Source: Pseudomonadota bacterium (GTDB lineage Bacteria > Pseudomonadota > Gammaproteobacteria > Steroidobacterales > Steroidobacteraceae). Taken from it: DNA of 64,000 nt. The position numbers and the translations under genes were made by a program. The notes under the pieces are model-generated. The model had not been told where the DNA came from and made no database searches. It saw nothing but the letters and a program-made list of their open reading frames with translations. Positions within the stretch are counted from its first letter, which is position 1, and every line of letters starts with the position of its first letter. The DNA lies in the NCBI GenBank assembly GCA_019352035.1, contig JABBNZ010000004.1:36193-100192 (forward strand). The letters run 5' to 3'. Below, in pieces: positions 43,077 to 52,203 of the stretch.

Positions 43077-45092
43077 ATGAAGATCACTGAGTTTTCCGAC
43101 GGCTTCGATCTGGCACTGGGCGATCGGGTGCTGCTGCGCCACCGCCGGGACGCACCGTGCCTCTTCATCGGCACGGGGACGGCCGATTACCGGATGACCC
43201 GGGGGCATTTCCAGGTCGAGGATTACCTCAGCGAGCGCAGGCCTCTCTGCCATGCCGAGGTGCGCCGCGAGAGCGGGGGCCTGCGGGTCGTCCTGTCGCA
43301 GTCCGCCGCATCGGCGCCCGCGCTCGAGATCGTGATCAGCGGCGAGGGCGGCCGTGCAACGCTGCGGCTCGCATGCCATGAGCCGCGGGTGAACCGCTTG
43401 TGGCTGCGGATCCCCGCCGAGGAGGGGGAGCGCATCTGGGGCGGCGGCGAGCAACTCTCGTATTTCGATCTGCGCGGCCGGCGCTTCCCGCTATGGACGT
43501 CCGAGCCCGGCGTCGGCCGCGACAAGGCGACGCTCATCACCTTCCAGGCCGACCGGACAGGTGCCGGCGGCGATTACTTCACCACCAACTACCCTCAGCC
43601 CACGTACGTTTCCTCGCGCCGGTACGCGCTGCACGTGCAGACCACCGCGTTCACGGCCTTCGATTTCCGGCACGGGGAATTCCATGAGATCGAGTCGTGG
43701 GCCATCCCGGAGCGGATCGAGCTGTGGACCGCGCAGCGGTTCACCGAGCTCGTGAGCGCTCTGTCGAGCCACTTCGGGCGCCAGCCGCCGCTGCCGGACT
43801 GGGTGCGCGCGGGCGCGATCGTGGGGCTGAAGGACGGGGAGCGCAGTTTCACGCGGCTGGAGCGGTTCGAGGCCGCCGGCGCCGCCATCTCGGGACTGTG
43901 GTGCGAGGACTGGGTCGGCGTCCGTGAGACCTCCTTCGGCACCCGGCTCTTCTGGGACTGGAAATGGAACGCCCGGCGGTATCCGGGGCTCGATCAGCGG
44001 ATTGCCGCGCTGCGCAAGCGCGGCATCCGCTTCCTCGGCTACCTCAATCCCTATCTCTGTGTCGACGGGTCCCTCTATCCGCACGCGGCCGCCCGGGACC
44101 TGCTCGTCAAGCGGCTCGATCGGGACGAGCCCTACCTGGTCGACTTCGGCGAATTCACCTGTGGCATGATGGATTTCACGCGGCCGGAGGCGCTCGAGTG
44201 GTTCGAGGAGGAAGTCATCGGCCGCAATCTCATCGACTTCGGCCTCTCGGGCTGGATGGCTGACTTCGGCGAGTACCTGCCGGTGGACGTGCGGCTCGCC
44301 TCGGGAGAGGCCGGAGCGCTCGCCCACAACGCGTGGCCGGTGCTGTGGGCGCGGGTCAATGCCGAGGCGGTCGCGCGGCGCGGCCAGACCGGCGAGGCGC
44401 TCTTCTTCATGCGCGCGGGCTTCTCCGGCGTTCAGCGGCACTGTCCGCTCCTCTGGGCCGGTGACCAATCGGTGGACTTCAGCCGCCACGACGGACTGCA
44501 GACCGTCATCTGCGCGGCGCTGTCCTCAGGGCTCCTCGGCAACGCCTATCATCACAGCGACATCGGCGGGTACACGAGTCTCTTCGGCAATGTCCGAACC
44601 GCGGAGCTGCTGCAGCGCTGGGCGGAGATGGCCGCCTTCACGGCCGTCATGCGCTCGCACGAGGGCAATCGGCCGCGCGAGAATCTGCAAATCGATGAGG
44701 ATCCGGACGTGCTTGCCCACTTCGCGCGGATGACGCGCATGCACCGCCACCTGGCGCCTTACTTTCGCGCGCTCACCGCCGAGGCCGTCACGGCGGGACT
44801 GCCGCTGCAGCGGCCGCTGTTCCTGCACTTCGAAGACGACCCGGACGCCTATGCGGATCAAACGAGCTATCTTCTCGGTGCGGATCTTCTCATCGCGCCC
44901 GTGATCGAGGCGGGCGCGGTTCGGCGGCGTGTGTACCTGCCCGCGGGCACGCGGTGGCGCCATCTCTGGAGCGGCCGGGAGCTGCCGGGCGGCGCCGAAG
45001 CGCTGATCGAGGCGCCGATCGGGCAGCCGCCGGTATTTTTCCGTGCGGACAGTCCGCACGCGGCGCTCTTCGCCGGTCTCGCCGGCTGTTGA
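43077..45092 (+). CDS. GH31 sulfoquinovosidase (YihQ-like)
   Basis: WGGGEQLSYFDLRGRRFPLWTSEPGVGRDK; GLKDGE...WCEDWVGVRETSFGTRLFWDW (K-E-R-W residues); nucleophile GWMADFGEYLP; acid/base YHHSDIGGYTSLF. Confidence 0.93.
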   Translation: MKITEFSDGFDLALGDRVLLRHRRDAPCLFIGTGTADYRMTRGHFQVEDYLSERRPLCHAEVRRESGGLRVVLSQSAASAPALEIVISGEGGRATLRLACHEPRVNRLWLRIPAEEGERIWGGGEQLSYFDLRGRRFPLWTSEPGVGRDKATLITFQADRTGAGGDYFTTNYPQPTYVSSRRYALHVQTTAFTAFDFRHGEFHEIESWAIPERIELWTAQRFTELVSALSSHFGRQPPLPDWVRAGAIVGLKDGERSFTRLERFEAAGAAISGLWCEDWVGVRETSFGTRLFWDWKWNARRYPGLDQRIAALRKRGIRFLGYLNPYLCVDGSLYPHAAARDLLVKRLDRDEPYLVDFGEFTCGMMDFTRPEALEWFEEEVIGRNLIDFGLSGWMADFGEYLPVDVRLASGEAGALAHNAWPVLWARVNAEAVARRGQTGEALFFMRAGFSGVQRHCPLLWAGDQSVDFSRHDGLQTVICAALSSGLLGNAYHHSDIGGYTSLFGNVRTAELLQRWAEMAAFTAVMRSHEGNRPRENLQIDEDPDVLAHFARMTRMHRHLAPYFRALTAEAVTAGLPLQRPLFLHFEDDPDAYADQTSYLLGADLLIAPVIEAGAVRRRVYLPAGTRWRHLWSGRELPGGAEALIEAPIGQPPVFFRADSPHAALFAGLAGC

Positions 45093-46685
45093 ATGTCTGG
45101 CGCAAGCGCCAATCCCGCCGCTGCCGCTGCCCGGCCTCCCGCGCAGCCGCCGATCGATCTGGTCGTCATCGGCGGCGGCATCAATGGAGCCGGAATCGCC
45201 CGCGACGCGGCGGGGCAGGGTCTGCAAGTGCTGCTGCTCGAGCGGCGCGATCTGGCGGGGGAGACCTCTTCGGCCTCATCGAAGCTGATCCACGGCGGAC
45301 TCAGGTATCTCGAGCAGCGGGAGTTTCGCCTCGTGCGCGAGAGCCTCACGGAGCGCGAGGTGCTCTGGGCCGCCGCGCCCCACGTCATCCGGCCGCTGCG
45401 GTTCGTGCTTCCGGTCCGCAGCGGGCTGCGCAGCACCTGGCTCCTGCGTGCGGGTCTGCTCATTTATGACCATCTCGGCGGGCGCAGGCGCCTGCCGCCT
45501 ACCCGCGTGCTGCGCCGCGGCCGTGACCCGCAGCTCGATCCGCTCGATGCGCGCTACGGCCGCGCGTTCGAGTACTCCGACTGCTGGGCGGACGATGCAC
45601 GGCTGGTTGTCTTGAACGCGCTCGATGCGCACGAGCGCGGCGCGTGCATCGCAGTCGGCTGGAGTTTCATCGAGGCGCGACGTGACTCGGGCCTCTGGCG
45701 CATCGACATCGAATCGGAGCTGGGCGAGCGTCAAACGCTGCATGCGCGGGCGCTGGTGAACGCTGCGGGACCGTGGGTGGAGCAGGTGCTGGCGGGCGTG
45801 GGCGTGCCCAGCCGCAGCGCTTTGCGGCTGGTGAAGGGCAGCCACATCGTCGTGCCGCAACTCTATCCCGGCGAGCACGCCTACACGCTGCAGAGCCTCG
45901 ATGGGCGCGTCATCTTCACGATCCCGTTCCAAGGAAGATTCACGCTGATCGGCACGACCGACGTTCCCTGTGGGAGCGAGTCCCTGCCGGCGACGGTCAG
46001 CTCGGAGGAGATCGAATACCTGTGCCGCGCGGCCTCGGAGTACTTTCGCACGCCGGTGAGGCCGCAGCAGGTGGTGTGGCAGTATGCCGGCGTGCGGCCG
46101 CTCTACGACAACGGCGAGTCGAGCGCATCGACGGTGACCCGTGACTACGTGTTCGATCTGGATGCGCCCGCGGGCAGCGCACCGCTGCTTTCCGTGTTCG
46201 GCGGCAAGCTGACGACCTACCGCCGGCTCGCCGAGCATGCGCTCTCGGAGCTGCTGCCGTCCCTGAGAATCCAAGCCCGGCGGTGGACTCGCGGTGCCAC
46301 GCTCCCGGGAGGGGATCTTCCCGGTCGGGACGCTGAAGCCTTCAGCGCCGATCGGATCGCGTGCTACGCGTTCGCGCCCGCTGGGATGATCCAACGCATG
46401 TGCGCCGCCTACGGAACCCGTATTGAGCGCGTCCTCCACGGCGCGCGTCGCCTCGAAGACCTCGGACAGGAGATCGCGCCGCAGCTCTTCGAGGCGGAGC
46501 TCGAGTACCTGCGCGGCGCCGAGTGGGCTCGCGGGGGCCAAGACGTGCTGTGGCGCCGCTCGAAGCTCGGGCTCACTCTCGATAGCGGGGCCGTGCAGCG
46601 TGTCGAGCGCTGGCTCGCCGCGCATCGCGCGCCGCCCGCGATCCGCTGGCCCTCACCCCCCGGAGCGCAGCGTGCCAGCCGGTGA
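45093..46685 (+). CDS. glpD: FAD-dependent glycerol-3-phosphate dehydrogenase/oxidase (GlpD-like)
   Basis: DLVVIGGGINGAGIARDAAGQGLQVLLLERRDLAGETSSASSKLIHGGLRYLEQREFRLVRESLTEREVL; FGGKLTTYRRLAEHAL. Confidence 0.92.
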   Translation: MSGASANPAAAAARPPAQPPIDLVVIGGGINGAGIARDAAGQGLQVLLLERRDLAGETSSASSKLIHGGLRYLEQREFRLVRESLTEREVLWAAAPHVIRPLRFVLPVRSGLRSTWLLRAGLLIYDHLGGRRRLPPTRVLRRGRDPQLDPLDARYGRAFEYSDCWADDARLVVLNALDAHERGACIAVGWSFIEARRDSGLWRIDIESELGERQTLHARALVNAAGPWVEQVLAGVGVPSRSALRLVKGSHIVVPQLYPGEHAYTLQSLDGRVIFTIPFQGRFTLIGTTDVPCGSESLPATVSSEEIEYLCRAASEYFRTPVRPQQVVWQYAGVRPLYDNGESSASTVTRDYVFDLDAPAGSAPLLSVFGGKLTTYRRLAEHALSELLPSLRIQARRWTRGATLPGGDLPGRDAEAFSADRIACYAFAPAGMIQRMCAAYGTRIERVLHGARRLEDLGQEIAPQLFEAELEYLRGAEWARGGQDVLWRRSKLGLTLDSGAVQRVERWLAAHRAPPAIRWPSPPGAQRASR

Positions 46686-46722
46686 GCTCGCGCGCGACGG
46701 TGTCGATGGCGCTCGAGCGGTG

Positions 46723-47934
46723 ATGCCGCAACGGCGAACGGCCCTGCTCCTGCTGCTCGCCCTCATCGGGGTGATCAACTACGCCGACCTGCAGGCGATC
46801 GCGATCCTCAAGCCGCTCATCGAGCGCAGCGTGGGTTGGACCGATGCCGACTACGGCCGCGTCGTCGCCATGTTTCAGCTTGCGACGGCGCTGTCCTACC
46901 TCTGGGCCGGAACGGTGGTCGATCGCCTGGGCGCGAGGATGTCGATGCCCGTCGCCGTGACGGCTTTCAGCATCGCGGATGCCGCGCATGCCCTGGCGCG
47001 CACGACAGGCGGCTTCATGCTGGCCCGCATCGGGCTGGGCGCGAGCGAATCGCTCACCACGCCGGCGGTCATCCAGGCGGTCGGCGCCTACTTTGAGCCG
47101 GGACCCCGAGCGCGGGTGCTCGGCTGGGTCAACTCGGCCAACAGTCTGGGCGCCATCATCACCCCGCTGGTCATCCCCTCGGTGGCGCTCACGGTGGGCT
47201 GGCGCGCGGCGTTCGTGCTCCTTGGCGCCGTGGGCCTGCTCTGGACGGTCGCATGGGGGGTGTCGCTGCGCGGCAGTCAGCCGCTGCAGACCGGCACCGC
47301 ACGCGCGCCGAAGCCGACCCTGCGGGGGTATCTGCGCTTGCTGAGGGAGCGGGGTACCTGGGCGATCGTGGTCGGCAAGGCGCTCATCGATCAGGTCTGG
47401 TGGCTGTTGCTCTACTGGACGCCGGATCTGCTGCATCGCACGTTCCACCTGTCGGTGAGCGGCTACGGCGGCCCGCTGGCGGTGATCTATGGCGGCTCCA
47501 TGCTCGGCTCCATCGGGGGCGGGTGGGCCTCCTCCCGCCTGGTCCTGAGGGGGATGGGCGCCGTGCGCTCGCGCCTCACCGTCATGCTCGTCTGCTCGGT
47601 GATCGGACTCGCGCTGCTCGGTGTATCGCACGCGAGCGGCTTGTGGGGGGCGGTCGCGCTGCTCACGATCGGCATCACCGCCATGCAGGGGTTCTCGGTC
47701 AACATGTTCACGCTCATCACCGATGTCGTCGAGCCGGAGCGGGTCGGCACCGTCACCAGCCTGGGCGCCTTCGCCGGCAACATGGCCGGCATGGCTGTCG
47801 TGTGGCTGTGCGGTGTGCATCTGGCGGCGGGCGGCGGGTATGCGCCGTTCTTCGATTCCGCGGCGGTCTCGTTCGGACTGGCGTACGCGTGGCTGCGTCT
47901 GATGTTGCCCGGAGCCGGCGCGCGGAGCGCGTAG
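46723..47934 (+). CDS. MFS transporter, hexuronate-transporter (ExuT/ACS)-like
   Basis: ALLLLLALIGVINYADLQAIAILKPLIERSVGWTDADYGRVVAMFQLATALSYLWAGTVVDRLGAR...; ATG 46723 or GTG 46672. Confidence 0.88.
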   Translation: MPQRRTALLLLLALIGVINYADLQAIAILKPLIERSVGWTDADYGRVVAMFQLATALSYLWAGTVVDRLGARMSMPVAVTAFSIADAAHALARTTGGFMLARIGLGASESLTTPAVIQAVGAYFEPGPRARVLGWVNSANSLGAIITPLVIPSVALTVGWRAAFVLLGAVGLLWTVAWGVSLRGSQPLQTGTARAPKPTLRGYLRLLRERGTWAIVVGKALIDQVWWLLLYWTPDLLHRTFHLSVSGYGGPLAVIYGGSMLGSIGGGWASSRLVLRGMGAVRSRLTVMLVCSVIGLALLGVSHASGLWGAVALLTIGITAMQGFSVNMFTLITDVVEPERVGTVTSLGAFAGNMAGMAVVWLCGVHLAAGGGYAPFFDSAAVSFGLAYAWLRLMLPGAGARSA

Positions 47935-47935
47935 C

Positions 47936-48949
47936 ATGCCGATGCAGCAGCCGATACGTTGGGGGGTGCTGGGCGCCGCGCGGATCGCCGTCAAGCACGT
48001 CCTACCGTCGTTCAGATCCGCCAGGCGCTCTGCGCTGGCGGGGATCGCCGCGCGGGATCCGGACCGGGCGCGCAGCGTCGCGTCGCGGTTCGGCATCCCA
48101 CGGACGTACGCCTCCTACGAGGAGTTGCTCGCCGACCCGGCGATCGATGCGGTTTACATCCCGCTGCCGAACGACCTGCACTCGATCTGGACACTGCGCG
48201 CGCTCGCGGCAGGCAAGCACGTCCTGTGCGAGAAGCCGATCGCGATGAGCGCGGAGCAGGCACGAGCGATCGCCGAGGCCGCGGCCCGCTGCGGCCGGCA
48301 CGTCGCAGAAGCCTACATGATCAGATTCCACCCGCAGTGGCAGCGGGCGCGCGCGCGGGTTGCCGCGGGCGATCTCGGCGAGGCCCGCGCCGTTTACGCC
48401 TGGTTCTCGTATGACAACCCGCCGGGGGACAACCTGCGCAACAGCCCCGCCCACGGCGGCGGCGCCCTCTATGACATCGGCGGCTATGCGCTGGTGGCGG
48501 CGCAGTGGCTGTTCGGCACCCGGCCGGAGCGGGTCATCGGCCTCTTCGCGCGCGATGCCGCCGAAGGAGTGGATCACCTCACGAGCGGCATGGCCGACTT
48601 CGGCGGCGGGCGGCAGCTCGTCTTCACCGTCTCGACGGCTTTGCCCCGCGTGCAGTCGGTGATGTTGTATGGAACGCGCGGCCGAATGACGATCGAGACG
48701 CCGTTCAATCCGGCGGCCGATCTGCCTACACGGCTGCTCGTGGACGACGGCCGTGATCTCTACGGAGCCGGACTCGAGGTCGAGGTCGTGGCCGCTGCCG
48801 ATCAGTATGCCCTGCAGCTGGACGCCTTCTCCGAGGCGATCGCGGCCGATCGGCAGCCGCCCTTCGGCATCGACGATGCCATCTGCAACATGCGCGCGCT
48901 GGATGCGCTCTTTCGCTCGGAGCGCTCCGGCGCCTGGGAGCGGCCTTGA
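47936..48949 (+). CDS. Gfo/Idh/MocA family oxidoreductase
   Basis: IRWGVLGAARIAVKHVLPSFRSARRSALAGIAARDPDRARSVASRFGIPRTYASYEELLADPAIDAVYIPLPNDLHSIWTLRALAAGKHVLCEKPIAM. Confidence 0.94.
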   Translation: MPMQQPIRWGVLGAARIAVKHVLPSFRSARRSALAGIAARDPDRARSVASRFGIPRTYASYEELLADPAIDAVYIPLPNDLHSIWTLRALAAGKHVLCEKPIAMSAEQARAIAEAAARCGRHVAEAYMIRFHPQWQRARARVAAGDLGEARAVYAWFSYDNPPGDNLRNSPAHGGGALYDIGGYALVAAQWLFGTRPERVIGLFARDAAEGVDHLTSGMADFGGGRQLVFTVSTALPRVQSVMLYGTRGRMTIETPFNPAADLPTRLLVDDGRDLYGAGLEVEVVAAADQYALQLDAFSEAIAADRQPPFGIDDAICNMRALDALFRSERSGAWERP

Positions 48950-48995
48950 AGCGCGGCCCGCCTCGATCGATCCCATCCCAAGGGAGTGAGTCTCG

Positions 48996-49790
48996 ATGAT
49001 GAAGTCTCTGTGCACGTCTTTGGCGGCGCTCGCCTTCCTCAGCGCGGCGCCGGCGTTCGCCGCTTCGCGGCCGTGGCCGCCGCGCCAGCCCTGGCCACCC
49101 AATGACCTCAGCCGGCCGCAGCCGCCGCGAATGCCGGTTGCGGCAGCGCTCCTCGGCGTGCCGCCGCCGCCCGATGCGGTGGTGCTTTACGACGGCCGCG
49201 GGCTCGGGCAGTGGAATCTCGCCGCCGATCCGCGCAGCGGCTGGCACCAGTCCCGGGGCCGGATGCTGCCCGGCGGCAAGGTGTTCAACTGGCTCCTCAG
49301 CAAGCGCAGCTTCGGCAGCGTGCAGGTGCATCTGGAGTTCCGCGAGCCGGAACCGGCCGGCGGCAACGGCCAGGAGCGCGGCAACAGCGGCGTGCGGTTG
49401 ATGGGGGTCTACGAGATCCAAATCCTGGACGCCGACCACAACCAGACGTACGCCGACGGCCTCCCGGGCGCGGTGTATGGCCAGACTCCGCCCATCGCGG
49501 TGCCGGTGATGCGTCCCGGACAGTGGCAGAGCCTCGACATCCTCTTCGATGCGCCGCGCTTCCAGGGCAAGAGGCTCGTCAGGCCGCCTTACGTGACGGT
49601 GCTGCTCGATGGCATCGTCGTGCAGGATCATCAGGTGATCTTCGGCAATACCAGCGCCCACAAGGTCCCGCTCGGCTATGTGACGCGCACCGACCGCGGG
49701 CCGGTAGGGCTCCAGGACCATGGTGAGCCGAGCTCCATCGTGGCCTTCCGCAACATCTGGGTCCGGCCGCTGCATCCTCATGGCCGCTGA
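48996..49790 (+). CDS. Secreted DUF1080 (3-keto-disaccharide hydrolase-like) protein
   Basis: Signal peptide MMKSLCTSLAALAFLSAAPAFA; VVLYDGRGLGQWN...NSGVRLMGVYEIQILD...GLPGAVYGQTPP...GPVGLQDHGEPSSIVAFRNIWVRPL. Confidence 0.9.
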   Translation: MMKSLCTSLAALAFLSAAPAFAASRPWPPRQPWPPNDLSRPQPPRMPVAAALLGVPPPPDAVVLYDGRGLGQWNLAADPRSGWHQSRGRMLPGGKVFNWLLSKRSFGSVQVHLEFREPEPAGGNGQERGNSGVRLMGVYEIQILDADHNQTYADGLPGAVYGQTPPIAVPVMRPGQWQSLDILFDAPRFQGKRLVRPPYVTVLLDGIVVQDHQVIFGNTSAHKVPLGYVTRTDRGPVGLQDHGEPSSIVAFRNIWVRPLHPHGR

Positions 49791-51474
49791 GCCGTTCGAT
49801 GTGATCGTGGTGGGCTCGGGTGCGGCCGGGGGCACTGCGGCGCACGCGCTGACGGGGGCCGGCGCCCGTGTCTGCCTGCTCGAGGCGGGCCGATCTTACG
49901 ATCCGGGACGCGAGACACCCATGTTTCAGCGGACCGCGGCGGCGCCGCTGCGGGACGCGGGCACGCCCGACAAACCGTTCGGCTTCTACGATGCGACGGT
50001 GGACGGCGGTTGGGAGTTGCCCGAGGAGCCGTTCGCGACCGCGCCAGGCACGGAGTTCCGCTGGTTCCGGGCACGGATGCTCGGAGGCCGCACCAACCAC
50101 TGGGGACGGGTCGCGCTGCGCTACGCCAACCATGACTTCAAGGCGTACTCGCGCGACGGGCTCGGCGCCGACTGGCCGTTCACCTACGATGAGTTCGCGC
50201 CCTGGTACGACCGTGCCGAGCGATTGGTGGGCGTGTTCGGCTCCAATCCCGGTCTTCCCGACCAGCCCGATTCGCCGCCGGGTTGTCTGCAGCCGCCGCC
50301 GGTGCCCCGCTCCCACGAGCTGCTCATCATGGCGGGCGGCCGCCGGCTCGGCCGGCCCGTGGTCCCGAGCCATACGGCGGTCATCACACAGCCGATCGAT
50401 GGGCGCCTCGCCTGCTTCTACGCCACTCCGTGCCTTCGCGGCTGCTCGATCCGTGCCAATTTCCAGTCCACGACGGTGCTGTTGCCGCCGGCAAGGGCGA
50501 CCGGCCGGTTGACCACCCTCACGCACGCGCAGGCTTACGAGATCGAGATGGCGCCCGACGGGCGCGCGCGCGGCGTGCATTACCTCGACCGTCTCACCCA
50601 CCGCCATCACTTCATACCGGGGCGCGCGGTGATGCTCGGCGCGAGTGCGATGGAGTCGGTGCGATTGCTCCTCAACTCCCGCAGCACGCAGTTTCCCGAC
50701 GGCATCGGCGCCGACAGCGGACTGCTCGGCCGCGGAGTCATGGACAGCACCGGCAGCAATGTCTGGGGCCAGTTTCCGCAGATGGAGAATCTGCCGCCGT
50801 TCAATGACGATGGCGTCTGGCTGCCGCACGTTTACATTCCCTGGTGGGCGTGGCCCGAGCAGCGCGCCGGCCGGCTGCCGTTCACGCGCGGCTACCATCT
50901 GGAGCTCTACGGCGGCCGGCTCGAGCCGTCGGCGGATACCTTCGATTTCCTCGACGACGTCTCGCCCCTGACCTACGGGCGCCGTCTCAAGGAAGAAGCG
51001 CAGCGCTACTACGGCAGCTTCGTGCGCCTCTCACAGCGCGGGGAGATGATCGCCCGCGAGCACAACCGGGTGCAGATCGATCCGGTGCTGCGCGACCAGT
51101 GGGGCATTCCGAGCCTGCGGTTCGATGTGCGCTTCAGCGATCAGGAGCTGCGCCAGACCGCGCACGCGCAGCAGAGCATGGCGGAGTTCATCGAGGCGGC
51201 CGGCGGCAAGCTGGTCACTCCTCTACCGCGCAATCCGGCCGAAGCGATCCTGCCTCCGGGCCGGATCATCCACGAGGTCGGCGGGGCGCGCACGGGGGTC
51301 GATCCGGCCAGATCCGTCACCGATCCGTTCGGCCGCGTCTGGGGCGTACCCAACCTCTATGTCATCGATGGGGCGGTGTTTCCGAGCAGCGCGCACAAGA
51401 ACCCCACGCTCACCATCGTCGCGTTCGCCTCGCGCGCCAGCGAGCACCTGCGCAAGGCGCTGCGTCATGCCTGA
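49780..51474 (+). CDS. GMC family FAD-dependent oxidoreductase (gluconate/fructose dehydrogenase large-subunit-like)
   Basis: FDVIVVGSGAAGGTAAHALTGAGARVCLLEAGRSYDPG...CLRGCSIRANFQST...GGARTGVDPARSVTDPFGRVWGVPNLYVIDGAVFPSSAHKNPTLTIVAFASRASEHL; ATG 49780 overlaps upstream gene end. Confidence 0.93.
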   Translation: MAAEPFDVIVVGSGAAGGTAAHALTGAGARVCLLEAGRSYDPGRETPMFQRTAAAPLRDAGTPDKPFGFYDATVDGGWELPEEPFATAPGTEFRWFRARMLGGRTNHWGRVALRYANHDFKAYSRDGLGADWPFTYDEFAPWYDRAERLVGVFGSNPGLPDQPDSPPGCLQPPPVPRSHELLIMAGGRRLGRPVVPSHTAVITQPIDGRLACFYATPCLRGCSIRANFQSTTVLLPPARATGRLTTLTHAQAYEIEMAPDGRARGVHYLDRLTHRHHFIPGRAVMLGASAMESVRLLLNSRSTQFPDGIGADSGLLGRGVMDSTGSNVWGQFPQMENLPPFNDDGVWLPHVYIPWWAWPEQRAGRLPFTRGYHLELYGGRLEPSADTFDFLDDVSPLTYGRRLKEEAQRYYGSFVRLSQRGEMIAREHNRVQIDPVLRDQWGIPSLRFDVRFSDQELRQTAHAQQSMAEFIEAAGGKLVTPLPRNPAEAILPPGRIIHEVGGARTGVDPARSVTDPFGRVWGVPNLYVIDGAVFPSSAHKNPTLTIVAFASRASEHLRKALRHA

Positions 51475-52096
51475 TCGCCGGGAAACCCTCTCCTGGCTGC
51501 TGCGCGCACTGGCGCTGAGCGCGGCGCCGATCGCAGGGACCGAGCGCGCCGGCGCCCGGATACTTCGCCCCGGCGCCGGCGGCGCTCCCGGCGCAGAAGG
51601 CTACGGCCGCGATCCGAGCCTGCTGCATCCGCACATTCCGTGGCCTTCGATCCTCACTCCTCCCCAAAAGGGCGCGGTCGCGCGCCTGGCCGACGTGTTC
51701 CTGCCCGAGCACGGCGCCTCACCCGCGGCAAGCGCGCTGGGGGTGCCGGATTTTGTCGATGAGTGGGTCAGCGCTCCCTACCCGCAGCAGCAGCGCGACC
51801 GCATCGTCGTGCTGCAGGGACTCACGGACCTCGAGCGCGATGCGGGCGCACCGATCGGCGAGCTCGATGCGAGGCAGGCGGAGGATCTGGTCGCGAGGCT
51901 TCACGCGCGCGCCGCCGCCGGCGCCGCGCCGGAGGGGCGCTTCTTCAGGCGCTTTCGCCAGATCTGTCTGATCGGCTACTACACCACGCCCGCGGGTGTC
52001 GCGCAGCTCGGCTACGTCGGCTATCAACCCTCGGCCCGGTTCGCCGGGCCGCCGCCGCAAGTGTTGGCCAAACTCGGCATCGAACCGGGCGGCTGA
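51467..52096 (+). CDS. Gluconate 2-dehydrogenase subunit 3 family protein (Tat-like signal)
   Basis: MPDRRETLSWLLRALALSAAPIAG...LTPPQKGAVARLADVFLPEHGASPAASALGVPDFVDEWVSAPY...FFRRFRQICLIGYYTTPAGVAQLGYVGY. Confidence 0.9.
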   Translation: MPDRRETLSWLLRALALSAAPIAGTERAGARILRPGAGGAPGAEGYGRDPSLLHPHIPWPSILTPPQKGAVARLADVFLPEHGASPAASALGVPDFVDEWVSAPYPQQQRDRIVVLQGLTDLERDAGAPIGELDARQAEDLVARLHARAAAGAAPEGRFFRRFRQICLIGYYTTPAGVAQLGYVGYQPSARFAGPPPQVLAKLGIEPGG

Positions 52097-52156
52097 GGGC
52101 GCCGACCGCCTTCGCGCGGCACGGCCAGCGCAAGCTGCGCTGGGTTGCATTTTTAT

Positions 52157-52174
52157 CTTATATCTTATATAAGA
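52157..52174. promoter_or_regulatory. Operator-like 18-bp motif, copy 3 (upstream of TonB-dependent receptor, inverted)
   Basis: CTTATATCTTATATAAGA = reverse complement of TCTTATATAAGATATAAG; 29 bp upstream of ATG 52204. Confidence 0.8.
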
Positions 52175-52203
52175 CATAGCACAGTGTCCGTGAGGGGGAT
52201 TTC

